Assembly (NCBI RefSeq): GCF_023509015.1
Contig: NZ_CP094975.1
Coordinates: forward strand, 3,589,501-3,653,500
DNA from: Pseudomonas abieticivorans
Lineage (GTDB): Bacteria; Pseudomonadota; Gammaproteobacteria; Pseudomonadales; Pseudomonadaceae
DNA: 64,000 nucleotides
Direction of reading: 5' to 3'
The translations under genes were made by a program, and so were the position numbers. The notes under the pieces are model-generated. The model did no database searches. It was not told the origin of the DNA and saw nothing but the letters and a program-made list of their open reading frames with translations. Shown piece by piece: positions 39,338 through 54,971 of this stretch; position 1 is the first letter of the stretch, and each line of letters starts with the position of its first letter.

Positions 39338-39367
39338 AAGTGGCGGAAAGTGGCACAAAGTGGGTTT
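39338..39367 (+). promoter_or_regulatory. MraZ-box direct repeats
   Basis: Three AAGTGG repeats with exact 10-bp period (39338, 39348, 39358), directly at the predicted transcription start. This matches the GTGG-type tandem boxes through which MraZ represses its own operon in other bacteria (family knowledge). Confidence 0.75.
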
Positions 39368-39403
39368 TTTAAGCCGAAAACGGTAAAATTGGGGTAGCGA
39401 TCT

Positions 39404-39859
39404 GTGTTTCGCGGAGCTAATGCCATCAGTCTCGATGCCAAGGGTCGTCTCGCTATGCCGAGCCGGTACCGTGACGAGCTGGATTCGCGTTCCTCCGGGC
39501 AACTGATCGTCACTATTGATGCCGTCGACCGTTGCCTCTGCGTCTACCCGCTCGATGAGTGGGAAATTATCGAAACAAAGCTGCGCGCATTGCCATCGCT
39601 ACGTGAAGAGAACCGCCGTCTGCAAAGGTTGCTGATTGGCAACGCGGTTGATCTGGAACTCGATGGCAGTGGGCGTTTTCTGGTACCGCCGCGGTTGCGC
39701 GAATACGCCAATCTGGACAAGCGCGCGATGTTGGTGGGCCAGTTGAACAAGTTCCAACTGTGGGACGAGGACGCCTGGAACGCTGTGAATGCAGCGGACC
39801 TGGCAGCTATTCAACAACCGGGCGCCATGCCTGATGAACTGCGTGATTTGATTCTGTGA
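39404..39859 (+). CDS. mraZ: Transcriptional regulator MraZ
   Basis: 151 residues, two SpoVT/AbrB-like repeats ([21 protein letters not shown] and the second with [17 protein letters not shown]), both bearing the D-x-x-G-R motif. It is a DNA-binding repressor of the division and wall cluster. It starts at GTG 39404 and overlaps rsmH by four bases. Confidence 0.97.
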   Translation: MFRGANAISLDAKGRLAMPSRYRDELDSRSSGQLIVTIDAVDRCLCVYPLDEWEIIETKLRALPSLREENRRLQRLLIGNAVDLELDGSGRFLVPPRLREYANLDKRAMLVGQLNKFQLWDEDAWNAVNAADLAAIQQPGAMPDELRDLIL

Positions 39860-40799
39860 CTATAGATAGCGGCTTTAACCACATCACCGTGTTGCTTGAC
39901 GAAGCCGTCGAGGCTCTCGCCATACGCGCCGATGGCTGCTATCTGGACGGCACCTTCGGCCGCGGCGGCCACAGCCGCCTGATCCTCAAGCACCTGGGCC
40001 CGGATGGCCGGTTGTTGGGGTTCGACAAGGATCCTCAAGCGATTGCCACCGGGCAAGCGCTGGCGGCCGAAGACGGCCGCTTTGTCATTGTGCAGCGCAG
40101 CTTTGCCGAGATGGGTTCCGAGATCCAGTTGCAAGGCCTGGCCGGCAAGGTCAACGGCGTGTTGCTGGACTTGGGCGTTTCCTCGCCTCAGCTCGACGAC
40201 CCGGAGCGCGGTTTCAGCTTCATGAACGACGGCCCGCTGGACATGCGCATGGACCCGACGCGCGGTGTCAGTGCCGCCGAGTTCATCGCCACCGCGCCTG
40301 CCGAAGAAATCGCCCGGGTGTTCAAGGAGTACGGTGAAGAGCGTTTCGCCAGGCGCATGGCCAACGCCGTGGTTGCCCGCCGCGAAACCAAGCCGTTCGA
40401 ACGCACCGGCGACCTGGCCGAAGTGCTCAAGGTGGCCAACCCCGCCTGGGAAAAGGGCAAGAACCCGGCCACCCGCGCGTTCCAGGGCCTGCGCATCCAC
40501 GTCAACAGCGAGCTTGCCGACCTTGAGGCTGGCCTTGAAGCGGCCCTGGCATCCCTGGAAATCGGCGGCCGCCTGGTGGTCATCAGCTTCCACTCGCTGG
40601 AAGACCGCATCGTCAAGCTGTTCATGCGCAAGCTGGCCAAGGGCGAGGCCGATAAGCTGCCGCGCAACCTGCCTGTGCGTCATCAAGCCTTCGAGCCGAT
40701 CATCAAGGTGCACGGCAAGGCCCAGTTCGCCTCCGAGGCCGAGCTCAAGGCCAACCCGCGCTCGCGTAGCGCGGTCATGCGCGTGGCGGAGAAGTTGCG

Positions 40800-40803
<4 letters not shown>
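39856..40803 (+). CDS. rsmH: 16S rRNA (cytosine-1402-N4)-methyltransferase RsmH
   Basis: 315 residues, GTG start within the mraZ stop (GTGA). SAM-binding region [14 protein letters not shown] and family motif [20 protein letters not shown]. It modifies C1402, the same nucleotide as RsmI. It is followed by ftsL with a further GTGA overlap. Confidence 0.98.
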
Positions 40804-42831
<2,028 letters not shown>

Positions 42832-42832
<1 letters not shown>

Positions 42833-44295
42833 TGGCGATTCCCTTGAGCAAGATTTTCGCCCAGATCGACCGCGACCTGACTATACGCGGCCTGGCCTTG
42901 GACAGCCGCGCGGTCAGCCCGGGCGACCTGTTCCTGGCCGTGCCCGGTGCCCGTGTCGATGGCCGTGCGCACATCGCCGACGCCATTGCCCATGGCGCCG
43001 CAGCCATTGCTTACGAAGTCGAAGGCGCCACCGTGCTGCCGATGACCGACATCCCTATGATCCCGGTCAAGGGCCTGAGCAAGCAATTGTCCGACATCGC
43101 CGGGCGCTTTTATGGCGACCCAGGCCGTTCACTGGACCTGGTGGGCGTGACCGGCACCAACGGCAAGACCAGCGTCAGCCTGCTGGTGGCCCAGGCGCTC
43201 GACCTGTTGGGCAGAAAGTGCGGTTTGATCGGCACCTTGGGCGCTGGTTTTTATGGCGCTATCGAGAGTGGCAAGCTGACCACGCCCGATGCCGTGGCCG
43301 TGCAGGCTACCTTGGCGCAACTGAAAAAAGCCGGCGCCCAGGCCGTGGCCATGGAAGTGTCCTCCCACGCGCTGGACCAGGGCCGAGTGACCGCCCTGGC
43401 CTATGACGTGGCGGTACTGACCAACCTGTCCCGCGACCACTTGGACTACCACGGCAGCATGAAAGCCTACGCCGAAGCCAAGGCCCGGCTGTTTGCCTGG
43501 CCGGGGTTGGGTAGCCGGGTGATTAACCTGGATGACGAATTCGGTCGCGAACTGGCGACCCGTGAGCAGGCCTCTCGCCTGATCACCTACAGCCTTGAAG
43601 ATACCGGCGCCACGCTGTTCTGCCGCCAGGCCAGTTTCGATGACCACGGCGTGCGCGCCACGCTGGTGACCGCCGACGGCGAGTATGCCCTGCAAAGCCG
43701 CCTGTTGGGCCGCTTCAACCTGAGCAACGTGCTGGCGGCCATTGGCGCTTTGCTGGCCCTGGACTATTCGCTGGAACAGATCCTGGCGGTGGTGCCGGAG
43801 CTGGAAGGGCCGGTTGGCCGCATGCAGCGCCTGGGCGGCGGTGCACGGCCGTTGGTGGTGGTCGATTACGCCCACACGCCCGACGCGTTGGAAAAAGTCC
43901 TGCAAGCCCTGCGCCCGCATGTCACCGGGCAGTTGCTGTGCCTGTTCGGCTGCGGCGGTGATCGTGACCGCGGCAAGCGCCCGTTGATGGCCGAAGTGGC
44001 CGAGCGCCTGGCTGATCGCGTGCTGGTCACCGACGACAATCCGCGCAGCGAAGACCCGCAAGCCATTTTCGACGACATCCGCCCAGGCTTCACCGCCGTG
44101 GATGCCGTGCAATTCGTACCTGGGCGTGGCGTGGCCATCGCCCAGTTGATCGCCGCCGCAGCGCTCGACGACATCATTGTCCTGGCCGGCAAGGGCCATG
44201 AGGACTATCAGGAAATCAACGGCCAGCGCCACGACTTCTCCGATCTGGTCGAAGCCCAGAAGGCCCTGGCGCAATGGGAGGTGGACCATGCTTAA
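42832..44295 (+). CDS. murE: UDP-MurNAc-tripeptide synthetase MurE
   Basis: 487 residues. ATP-binding GVTGTNGKTSVSLL near residue 105; DNPR motif (TDDNPRSEDPQ, near 401), the marker of the meso-diaminopimelate-adding enzyme. It adds the third stem residue in the cytoplasm. It overlaps murF by eight bases. Confidence 0.98.
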
Positions 44296-45655
44296 GCCCA
44301 TGTCCCTGACGCAATTGATCAAGCCCTTGGCTGCCCACCTGCACGGTAGCGACGCCAGTTTCACCGGTGTCAGCATCGACAGCCGCGCCATCGGCGCCGG
44401 GCAATTGTTCGTGGCCCTGACCGGGCCGAACTTCGACGGCCACAACTACCTGGATGACGTCGCTGCCAAAGGCGCGGTGGCGGCCCTGGTGGAGCACGCG
44501 GTGGCGGGTAGCAGCTTGCCGCAACTGGTGGTGGCCGACTGCCGGGTGGCCCTGGGCCAACTGGCTGCGCTCAACCGTGCGGCGTTTACCCGCCCGGTCG
44601 CGGCCATCACCGGCTCCAGCGGCAAAACCACGGTCAAGGAATTGCTGGCCGGTATCCTGCGTACCCAAGGCCCGGTGCTGGCCACGCGTGGCAACCTGAA
44701 CAACGACCTGGGCGCGCCACTGACGCTACTGGAGATCGCTGCCGAGCATACGGCGGCGGTCATCGAGCTGGGCGCCTCGCGCATCGGCGAAATCGCCTAC
44801 ACCGTCGGCCTGACCAAGCCGCAGGTAGCATTGATCAACAATGCCGGTACCGCCCATGTCGGCGAGTTCGGCGGCCCGGAAAAAATTGTCGAAGCCAAGG
44901 GCGAGATTCTTGAAGGCCTGGACGCTGACGGCACCGCCGTGCTGAACCTGGACGACAAGGCATTCGGCATCTGGAAGGCGCGCGCCGGCCAGCGCCGGGT
45001 CATGACGTTCGCCCTGGAAAACAGCGCTGCTGATTTTCATGCCAGCGACATCGCGTTCGACGAGCGCGGCTGCCCCTCGTTCACCTTGCACGGCCTGCAG
45101 GGTTCCGGCCGGGTCCAATTGAACCTGCTGGGTACCCACAACGTACAGAACGCCTTGGCTGCCGCCGCTGCCGCGCATGCCTTTGGCCTGGCGCTGGGCG
45201 GGATTGTCGAAGGGCTGCAAAGCGTGCAACCGGTCAAGGGGCGCACCGTTGCCCAAGTGACCACATCCGGGCTGCGGGTCATCGACGACAGCTATAACGC
45301 AAACCCCACCTCAATGTGTGCTGCCATTGATATACTCGCCGGCTTTTCCGGCCGCACCGTTCTGGTGCTCGGAGACATCGGCGAATTGGGGCAATGGGCG
45401 CAAGAGGGTCACCAGCAGGTCGGTGAATACGCCAAGGGCAAGGTCGACGCCCTGTATGCCGTAGGTCCGATGATGGCCCATGCAGTGGCCGCGTTCGGTT
45501 CCAATGCCCGCCATTTCGCTACTCAAGCTGACCTGATCGCCGCCCTTGGCGCCGAGCAGGCCACTAACACCACTATTTTGATCAAGGGTTCGCGCAGCGC
45601 TGCGATGGAAAACGTCGTGGCGGCCTTGTGCGGTTCCAGCGGGGAGAAACATTAA
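44288..45655 (+). CDS. murF: UDP-MurNAc-tripeptide--D-Ala-D-Ala ligase MurF
   Basis: 455 residues; ATP site [15 protein letters not shown] near residue 109 and C-terminal [13 protein letters not shown]. It joins D-Ala-D-Ala to the tripeptide precursor. The ATG at 44288 overlaps murE; an internal ATG at 44300 is a weaker alternative. The stop overlaps mraY by one base. Confidence 0.97.
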   Translation: MLKPMSLTQLIKPLAAHLHGSDASFTGVSIDSRAIGAGQLFVALTGPNFDGHNYLDDVAAKGAVAALVEHAVAGSSLPQLVVADCRVALGQLAALNRAAFTRPVAAITGSSGKTTVKELLAGILRTQGPVLATRGNLNNDLGAPLTLLEIAAEHTAAVIELGASRIGEIAYTVGLTKPQVALINNAGTAHVGEFGGPEKIVEAKGEILEGLDADGTAVLNLDDKAFGIWKARAGQRRVMTFALENSAADFHASDIAFDERGCPSFTLHGLQGSGRVQLNLLGTHNVQNALAAAAAAHAFGLALGGIVEGLQSVQPVKGRTVAQVTTSGLRVIDDSYNANPTSMCAAIDILAGFSGRTVLVLGDIGELGQWAQEGHQQVGEYAKGKVDALYAVGPMMAHAVAAFGSNARHFATQADLIAALGAEQATNTTILIKGSRSAAMENVVAALCGSSGEKH

Positions 45656-46737
45656 TGCTGCTGCTGCTGGCTGAGTATCTGCAACAGTTCTACAAAGGCT
45701 TCGCGGTCTTCCAATACCTGACCCTGCGCGGGATCCTGGGTGTATTGACCGCGTTGTCACTGGCCCTGTGCCTGGGCCCATGGATGATCCGTACCCTGCA
45801 GATTCGCCAGATCGGCCAGGCCGTGCGTAACGACGGCCCGCAATCGCACCTGTCCAAGTCCGGAACCCCGACCATGGGCGGCGCGTTGATCTTGTCCGCG
45901 ATCGGTATCAGCACGCTGCTGTGGGCGGACCTGTCCAACCGCTACGTGTGGACCGTGTTGCTGGTAACCCTGCTGTTCGGTGGCATCGGCTGGGTCGATG
46001 ACTACCGCAAGGTGATCGAGAAGAACTCGCGCGGCCTGCCAAGCCGCTGGAAGTATTTCTGGCAGTCGGTATTTGGCCTGGGCGCCGCGGTGTTCCTGTA
46101 CGTCACCGCGCCAAGCGCGGTGGAAACCACCCTGATCATCCCGATGCTCAAGGATGCCAGCATTCCATTGGGCGCCGGCTTCATCGTGCTGACCTATTTC
46201 GTGATCGTCGGCTCCAGCAACGCGGTCAACCTGACCGACGGCCTGGACGGCCTGGCCATCCTGCCGACCGTGATGGTCGGTGGCGCACTGGGGATCTTTT
46301 GCTACCTGTCGGGCAACATCAAGTTCGCCGACTACCTGCTGATTCCCTACGTGCCGGGCGCGGGCGAGCTGATCGTGTTCTGCGGCGCGCTGATCGGTGC
46401 CGGCCTGGGCTTCCTGTGGTTCAACACCTACCCTGCGCAAGTGTTCATGGGTGACGTTGGCGCGCTGGCGCTGGGTGCAGCCCTGGGCACCATCGCCGTG
46501 ATCGTTCGCCAGGAAATCGTGCTGTTCATCATGGGCGGCATTTTCGTGGTGGAAACCCTTTCAGTGGTCATTCAGGTTGCTTCCTTCAAGCTGACCGGTC
46601 GCCGCGTCTTCCGCATGGCACCGATCCACCACCATTTTGAACTCAAGGGCTGGCCCGAGCCACGCGTGATCGTCCGTTTCTGGATCATCACCGTGATTCT
46701 CGTGTTGATCGGCCTTGCCACGCTGAAACTGAGGTAG
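45655..46737 (+). CDS. mraY: Phospho-MurNAc-pentapeptide transferase MraY
   Basis: 360 residues, about ten membrane helices. Catalytic motifs DDYRK and [11 protein letters not shown] are visible, with the C-terminal [15 protein letters not shown] loop. It makes lipid I from UDP-MurNAc-pentapeptide and undecaprenyl phosphate. The ATG at 45655 overlaps the murF stop (TAATG). Confidence 0.98.
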   Translation: MLLLLAEYLQQFYKGFAVFQYLTLRGILGVLTALSLALCLGPWMIRTLQIRQIGQAVRNDGPQSHLSKSGTPTMGGALILSAIGISTLLWADLSNRYVWTVLLVTLLFGGIGWVDDYRKVIEKNSRGLPSRWKYFWQSVFGLGAAVFLYVTAPSAVETTLIIPMLKDASIPLGAGFIVLTYFVIVGSSNAVNLTDGLDGLAILPTVMVGGALGIFCYLSGNIKFADYLLIPYVPGAGELIVFCGALIGAGLGFLWFNTYPAQVFMGDVGALALGAALGTIAVIVRQEIVLFIMGGIFVVETLSVVIQVASFKLTGRRVFRMAPIHHHFELKGWPEPRVIVRFWIITVILVLIGLATLKLR

Positions 46738-46742
46738 AACGA

Positions 46743-48089
46743 GTGTCTCTGATCGCTTCTGACCAATTCCGCATCGTTGTCGGCCTCGGCAAGAGCGGCA
46801 TGTCCCTGGTGCGCTTCCTCGCGCACCAGGGCATTGCCTTTGCCGTGGCCGACACGCGCGAGAATCCGCCGGAACTGGCGACACTGCGCCGTGACTACCC
46901 GCACGTCGACGTGCGCTGTGGCGAGCTGGACGTGGAATTTTTGTGCCGTGCCAGCGAGCTGTACGTCAGCCCCGGCTTGGCCCTGGCGACCCCGGCGCTG
47001 CAAGCCGCAGCGGCTCGTGGCGTGAAGCTTTCCGGTGATATCGAGCTGTTCGCGCGTCACGCGAAGGCGCCGATCGTGGCCATCAGCGGTTCCAATGCCA
47101 AGAGCACCGTCACCACCCTGGTCGGCGACATGGCGGCTGCGGCCGGCAAGCGCGTGGCCGTGGGCGGCAACCTCGGCACCCCGGCGCTGGACCTGCTCGG
47201 CGACGACGTCGAGCTGTACGTGATGGAGCTGTCGAGTTTCCAACTGGAAACCACCGACCAATTGAACGCCGAAGTGGCCACCGTGTTGAACATCAGCGAA
47301 GACCACATGGACCGCTACAGCGGCCTGCCGGCCTACCACCTGGCCAAGCACCGGATCTTCCGTGGTGCCCGCCAAGTGGTGTTCAACCGCCAGGACGCCT
47401 TGACCCGTCCGTTGATGGGCGAAGGCCTGCCGTGCTGGAGCTTCGGCCTGAACAAGCCGGACTTCAAGGCGTTCGGCCTGCGTGAAGAGAACGGCGAGAA
47501 ATACCTGGCCTTCGAATTCCAGAACCTGATGCCGGCCAGCGAACTGAAAATCCGTGGCGCGCACAACCAGGCCAATGCCCTTGCGGCCCTGGCCCTGGGC
47601 CACGCCGTGGGCCTGCCATTCGAGCCGATGCTGGCCACGCTGCGCACCTTTGCCGGGCTTGCCCACCGTTGCCAATGGCTGCGTGAACTCAATGGCGTGA
47701 GCTACTACGACGACTCCAAGGCCACCAACGTCGGCGCGGCCCTGGCCGCTATCGAAGGCCTGGGTACCGATATCGACGGCAAGTTGGTGCTGGTGGCCGG
47801 TGGCGATGGCAAGGGCGCGGATTTTTCCGGCCTCAAGGCGCCGATCGCTGCCCATTGCCGCGCCGTGGTACTGATCGGCCGTGACGCCGAACTGATTGCC
47901 CAGGTGCTGGGTGACAGCGTGCCACTGGTGCGCGTGAGCAACCTGGACGACGCCGTCGCTCGTTGCGCCGAATTGGCCCAACCGGGGGACGCAGTGTTGC
48001 TGTCGCCGGCCTGCGCGAGCCTGGACATGTTCAAGAACTACGAAGAGCGCGGGCGCCTGTTCGCCCAAGCCGTGGAGGGCTTGTCATGA
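46743..48089 (+). CDS. murD: UDP-MurNAc-L-alanine--D-glutamate ligase MurD
   Basis: 448 residues with GTG start at 46743. ATP loop AISGSNAKSTVTTLVG near residue 115 (SNAKST replaces the usual TNGKST, as in other pseudomonads by recollection), and GGDGKGADF near the end. It adds D-glutamate to UDP-MurNAc-L-Ala. The stop overlaps ftsW (ATGA). Confidence 0.97.
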   Translation: MSLIASDQFRIVVGLGKSGMSLVRFLAHQGIAFAVADTRENPPELATLRRDYPHVDVRCGELDVEFLCRASELYVSPGLALATPALQAAAARGVKLSGDIELFARHAKAPIVAISGSNAKSTVTTLVGDMAAAAGKRVAVGGNLGTPALDLLGDDVELYVMELSSFQLETTDQLNAEVATVLNISEDHMDRYSGLPAYHLAKHRIFRGARQVVFNRQDALTRPLMGEGLPCWSFGLNKPDFKAFGLREENGEKYLAFEFQNLMPASELKIRGAHNQANALAALALGHAVGLPFEPMLATLRTFAGLAHRCQWLRELNGVSYYDDSKATNVGAALAAIEGLGTDIDGKLVLVAGGDGKGADFSGLKAPIAAHCRAVVLIGRDAELIAQVLGDSVPLVRVSNLDDAVARCAELAQPGDAVLLSPACASLDMFKNYEERGRLFAQAVEGLS

Positions 48090-49300
48090 TTCTTGGCGTG
48101 ATCAAGCCGTACCCATCGCCGCTCATCAGTGGTCGAGGCATCGACGTCGACTTCCCGATGCTGGCCGGCTGCCTGGCGCTGCTGGGCCTGGGCCTGGTGA
48201 TGATCGCCTCGGCTTCCTCGGAAGTGGCGGCGGTGAACTCCGGCAACCCGCTGTACATGATGATTCGCCACCTGGTGTACCTGGTGCTGGGCCTGGGCGC
48301 CTGCGGCGTGACCATGATGATCCCCATCGCCACCTGGCAACGCCTGGGTTGGTTCATGCTGATGGGTGCCTTCGGCCTGCTGGTACTGGTGCTGGTACCG
48401 GGCATTGGCCGCGAGGTAAACGGTTCGATGCGCTGGATCGGCTTCAGCGCGTTCAACGTGCAGCCCTCGGAAGTGGCCAAGGTGTTCGTGGTGATCTTCC
48501 TGGCCGGTTACCTGGTGCGCCAACAGAAGGAAGTGCGCGAGAGCTGGATGGGCTTCTTCAAGCCGTTCATCGTGCTGCTGCCCATGGCGGGGCTCTTGCT
48601 GATGGAGCCCGACTTCGGTGCCACCGTGGTGATGATGGGCGCTGCGGCGGCCATGCTGTTCCTCGGCGGCGTGGGCCTGTTCCGCTTCAGCCTGATGGTG
48701 GTGCTGGCGGTGGCCGCGGTGTTTATCCTGGTGCAGGCGCAACCCTACCGGATGGCGCGTTTGACCACCTTCACCGACCCTTGGGCGGACCAGTTCGGTT
48801 CCGGCTACCAGTTGACCCAGGCGCTGATCGCCTTCGGTCGCGGTGGCTGGTTGGGCGCCGGCCTGGGCAATAGCGTGCAGAAGCAGTTCTACCTGCCTGA
48901 AGCGCACACCGACTTCGTGTTCTCGGTATTGGCCGAAGAACTGGGCGTGGTCGGTTCGCTGTGCACCGTAGCGCTGTTCGTGTTCGTGTGTATCCGCGGC
49001 ATGTACATCGGCATGTGGGCCGAGCGCTCCAAACAGTTTTTCGCCGCCTACATGGCCTACGGTCTGTCGTTCCTGTGGATCGGTCAGTTTTTGATCAATA
49101 TCGGTGTGAACGTCGGCTTGTTGCCGACCAAGGGCCTGACCTTGCCGTTCCTCAGTTACGGCGGCAGTTCGCTGGTGATCTGCTGTGCCTGCCTTGGCTT
49201 GTTGCTGCGCATCGAGTGGGAGAGCCGCACGCACCTGGGCAGCGAAGAGACCGAGTTCAATGAGAGTGACTTCGCCGAGGAGTCGCCCCATGGCCGATAA
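48086..49300 (+). CDS. ftsW: Septal peptidoglycan polymerase FtsW (SEDS)
   Basis: 404 residues, about ten membrane segments. SEDS signatures QPSEVAKVFVVIFLAGYLV, the large-loop EAHTDFVFSVLAEELG, and LPFLSYGGSSLV. It polymerises lipid II at the septum with FtsI. ATG at 48086 is coupled to murD; the 3' end overlaps murG by 11 bases. Confidence 0.97.
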   Translation: MILGVIKPYPSPLISGRGIDVDFPMLAGCLALLGLGLVMIASASSEVAAVNSGNPLYMMIRHLVYLVLGLGACGVTMMIPIATWQRLGWFMLMGAFGLLVLVLVPGIGREVNGSMRWIGFSAFNVQPSEVAKVFVVIFLAGYLVRQQKEVRESWMGFFKPFIVLLPMAGLLLMEPDFGATVVMMGAAAAMLFLGGVGLFRFSLMVVLAVAAVFILVQAQPYRMARLTTFTDPWADQFGSGYQLTQALIAFGRGGWLGAGLGNSVQKQFYLPEAHTDFVFSVLAEELGVVGSLCTVALFVFVCIRGMYIGMWAERSKQFFAAYMAYGLSFLWIGQFLINIGVNVGLLPTKGLTLPFLSYGGSSLVICCACLGLLLRIEWESRTHLGSEETEFNESDFAEESPHGR

Positions 49301-50355
49301 AAACATCCTGATCATGGCCGGTGGTACCGGTGGGCATGTATTTCCGGCGCTGTCGTGCGCCAAGGAATTCCAGGCCCGTGGTTACACCGTGCACTGGCTA
49401 GGCACGCCGCGCGGCATCGAAAACGAACTGGTGCCGGCGGCCGGGCTGAAACTGCACCTGATCAACGTCACTGGGCTGCGCGGCAAGGGCAAATTGTCCC
49501 TGCTCAAGGCGCCGTTCGTGCTGATCAAGGCGTTGTTCCAGGCGCGACGGGTCATTCGTCAGCTCAAGCCGGTGTGCGTGGTCGGCTTCGGTGGCTACGT
49601 CACAGGCCCTGGCGGCCTGGCGGCGAAGCTTGCCGGGGTGCCGGTGATCGTCCACGAGCAGAACGCCGTGGCCGGTACCGCCAATCGGATGCTGGTGCCG
49701 TTGGCCAGCCGAGTCTGCGAAGCTTTCCCGAATACCTTCAGTGCCTCGGCCAAGCGCCGTACCACCGGCAACCCGGTGCGCACCGAGCTGTTCCTGGAAA
49801 CCCCGCGCCAAAGCCTGGCCGGGCGCAAGCCGCGGTTGCTGATCACCGGTGGCAGCCTGGGCGCCGAGCCATTGAACAAGCTGGTACCCGAGGCCTTGGC
49901 CTTGGTCCCGGCAGAATTTCGCCCCGAAGTGTTCCATCAAACGGGCAAGAACCATGCGGATGTCACCGCCGAACGCTATCGCACCGTGGGCATTGAAGCT
50001 CAGGTCGCGCCGTTCATCAAAGACATGGCTCAAGCCTATGGCTGGGCCGACCTGGTGATCTGCCGCGCCGGCGCCCTGACCGTGAGCGAGCTGGCGGCGG
50101 CCGGCTTGCCATCGTTGCTGGTGCCCTTGCCGCACGCGATCGACGACCACCAGACGCAAAACGCCGACTATCTGGCCCGTGAAGGCGCTGCCTTCCTGAT
50201 GCCGCAAGCGACTACCGGCGCAGCCCAGTTGGCTGACCGCCTGAAAGAGGTACTGATGCACCCGGAAAAACTCAACAGCATGGCGACCACTGCCCGTCGC
50301 CTGGCCAAACCCGATGCCACGCGCACCGTCGTCGAAGTCTGCCTGGAGGTGGCCC

Positions 50356-50363
<8 letters not shown>
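49290..50363 (+). CDS. murG: Lipid II synthase MurG (GlcNAc transferase)
   Basis: 357 residues, GT-B fold. The N-terminal [14 protein letters not shown]-loop, [11 protein letters not shown] second loop, and C-terminal [20 protein letters not shown] nucleotide-sugar site are intact. It adds GlcNAc to lipid I at the inner membrane face. It overlaps both ftsW and murC. Confidence 0.98.
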
Positions 50364-52769
<2,406 letters not shown>

Positions 52770-52773
52770 ACCC

Positions 52774-53643
52774 ATGCAAGGCGCGACGCTTCGTCATCAG
52801 CAACCCGCACCCGGCCGTAACAAGCCGGTGCCGCGTGGTGCCAGCCGAATGGTGGCCAAAGAGCCGATGTCGGCGCGCGTGTCCAAGGCCGACTTCGGCT
52901 TCTTCAAGAAGCTGTTCTGGCCCGTCCTGCTGCTGGTGCTGGGCGCCGCTACCTATCAGGGCGCCGTGTACCTGATGCCGTATGCCGACCGGCCGATCAC
53001 CAAGATCGCCGTGCAGGGCGACCTCAGCTACATCAGCCAGCAGGCCGTGCAGCAGCGCATCGCGCCTTACGTGGCGGCGAGCTTCTTCACCATTGACCTG
53101 GCCAGCATGCGCACCGAGCTTGAGACCATGCCCTGGATCGCTCACGCCGAAGTGCGTCGCGTGTGGCCCGACCAGGTGGTGATCCGCCTTGAAGAACAAC
53201 TGCCGGTGGCCCGTTGGGGCGACGAGGCATTGCTGAACAACCAGGGCCAGGCGTTCGCGCCGCGCGAGTTGGCCAACTACGAGCACTTGCCGCAGTTGTT
53301 CGGGCCGCAGCGTGCCCAGCAAAAAGTCATGGAGCAATACCAGGTGCTGAGCCAGATGCTGCGGCCGATGGGCTTCTCCATCGCCAGGCTCGAACTGCGC
53401 GAGCGCGGTAGCTGGTTCCTGACCACCGGGGCTGGCAGTGCCGGCCCGGGCATCCAGCTGATGCTGGGGCGCGGCAACCTGGTCGATAAAATGCGCCGTT
53501 TCCTGGCCATTTACGACAAGACACTCAAAGACCAGATCACGAACATTGCGAGCATCGACTTGCGTTACGCCAACGGCCTGGCCGTGACCTGGCGTGACCC
53601 GGCAGCTCAGGCGGCGGCGCAACCTGCCGTCGCGAAGAATTAA
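52774..53643 (+). CDS. ftsQ: Cell division protein FtsQ
   Basis: 289 residues: a long basic cytoplasmic segment (about 1-45), one membrane helix ([20 protein letters not shown]), a POTRA domain starting [14 protein letters not shown], and the beta domain. It recruits FtsL/FtsB to the septum. It begins 4 bp after ddlB. Confidence 0.97.
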   Translation: MQGATLRHQQPAPGRNKPVPRGASRMVAKEPMSARVSKADFGFFKKLFWPVLLLVLGAATYQGAVYLMPYADRPITKIAVQGDLSYISQQAVQQRIAPYVAASFFTIDLASMRTELETMPWIAHAEVRRVWPDQVVIRLEEQLPVARWGDEALLNNQGQAFAPRELANYEHLPQLFGPQRAQQKVMEQYQVLSQMLRPMGFSIARLELRERGSWFLTTGAGSAGPGIQLMLGRGNLVDKMRRFLAIYDKTLKDQITNIASIDLRYANGLAVTWRDPAAQAAAQPAVAKN

Positions 53644-53657
53644 GAAGAGGCAGGACC

Positions 53658-54914
53658 ATGGCAAACGTGCAAAGCGGCAAAATGATCGTCGGTCTGGATA
53701 TCGGCACCTCCAAGGTGGTGGCACTGGTGGGCGAGGTCGCGGCCGATGGCACCCTGGAAATCGTCGGTATCGGCACCCATCCGTCCCGCGGCCTGAAGAA
53801 GGGCGTGGTGGTGAACATCGAGTCCACCGTGCAGTCCATCCAGCGCGCGGTGGAAGAGGCGCAACTGATGGCTGGTTGCCGCATTCACTCGGCGTTCGTC
53901 GGCGTGGCGGGCAACCATATCCGCAGCCTGAACTCCCACGGCATCGTCGCCATTCGCGACCGTGAAGTCAGCGCTGCCGACCTTGAGCGCGTGCTCGACG
54001 CCGCCCAGGCCGTGGCCATCCCTGCCGACCAGCGCGTGCTGCACACCCTGCCGCAGGACTACGTGATCGACAACCAGGAGGGCGTTCGCGAACCCTTGGG
54101 CATGTCGGGCGTGCGCCTGGAAGCCAAGGTTCACGTGGTGACCTGCGCCGTTAACGCCGCGCAGAACATCGAGAAGTGCGTGCGCCGCTGTGGCCTGGAA
54201 ATCGACGACATCATCCTCGAGCAACTGGCGTCTGCGTACTCGGTGCTGACCGACGACGAGAAAGAACTGGGCGTGTGCATCGTCGACATCGGCGGCGGCA
54301 CCACCGACATCGCGATCTTCACCGAAGGCGCGATCCGTCACACCGCGGTTATCCCGATTGCCGGCGACCAGGTGACCAACGACATCGCCATGGCCCTGCG
54401 CACGCCGACCCAGTACGCCGAAGAGATCAAGATCCGCTACGCCTGCGCCCTGGCCAAGCTGGCCGGTGCCGGCGAAACCATCAAGGTGCCGAGCGTGGGT
54501 GACCGCCCACCGCGCGAGCTCAGCCGCCAGGCCCTGGCCGAAGTGGTCGAGCCGCGTTATGACGAGCTGTTCACCCTGATCCAGGCCGAACTGCGTCGCA
54601 GTGGCTACGAAGACCTGATCCCGGCTGGCATCGTGCTGACCGGTGGCACTTCCAAGATGGAAGGCGCGATCGAACTGGCCGAAGAAATTTTCCACATGCC
54701 GGTGCGCCTGGGCGTACCGCATTCGGTTCACGGGCTCGCGGACGTCGTTCGCAACCCGATCTACTCAACTGGCGTGGGCTTGCTGGTATACGGGCTGCAA
54801 AAGCAGAACGACGGCGTGTCCCTCAACGGTATGAGTAACAGCAGCAGCTATGGCGATGAACCCAAGGCACCTGTGCTGGAACGCTTCAAACGTTGGGTTC
54901 AAGGCAATTTCTAA
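53658..54914 (+). CDS. ftsA: Cell division protein FtsA
   Basis: 418 residues, actin-like ATPase with IVGLDIGTSKVVALVGEV (phosphate 1), VDIGGGTTDIAIF (phosphate 2) and VLTGGTSKMEGA (adenosine). The amphipathic C-terminal helix (ERFKRWVQGNF) tethers FtsZ filaments to the membrane. It follows ftsQ by 14 bp. Confidence 0.98.
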   Translation: MANVQSGKMIVGLDIGTSKVVALVGEVAADGTLEIVGIGTHPSRGLKKGVVVNIESTVQSIQRAVEEAQLMAGCRIHSAFVGVAGNHIRSLNSHGIVAIRDREVSAADLERVLDAAQAVAIPADQRVLHTLPQDYVIDNQEGVREPLGMSGVRLEAKVHVVTCAVNAAQNIEKCVRRCGLEIDDIILEQLASAYSVLTDDEKELGVCIVDIGGGTTDIAIFTEGAIRHTAVIPIAGDQVTNDIAMALRTPTQYAEEIKIRYACALAKLAGAGETIKVPSVGDRPPRELSRQALAEVVEPRYDELFTLIQAELRRSGYEDLIPAGIVLTGGTSKMEGAIELAEEIFHMPVRLGVPHSVHGLADVVRNPIYSTGVGLLVYGLQKQNDGVSLNGMSNSSSYGDEPKAPVLERFKRWVQGNF

Positions 54915-54971
54915 GTTTCACAAGCGGTAGTAGTAGGCGCAAAAAACTAGAGAACTGAAAGGAGAGGGAAA

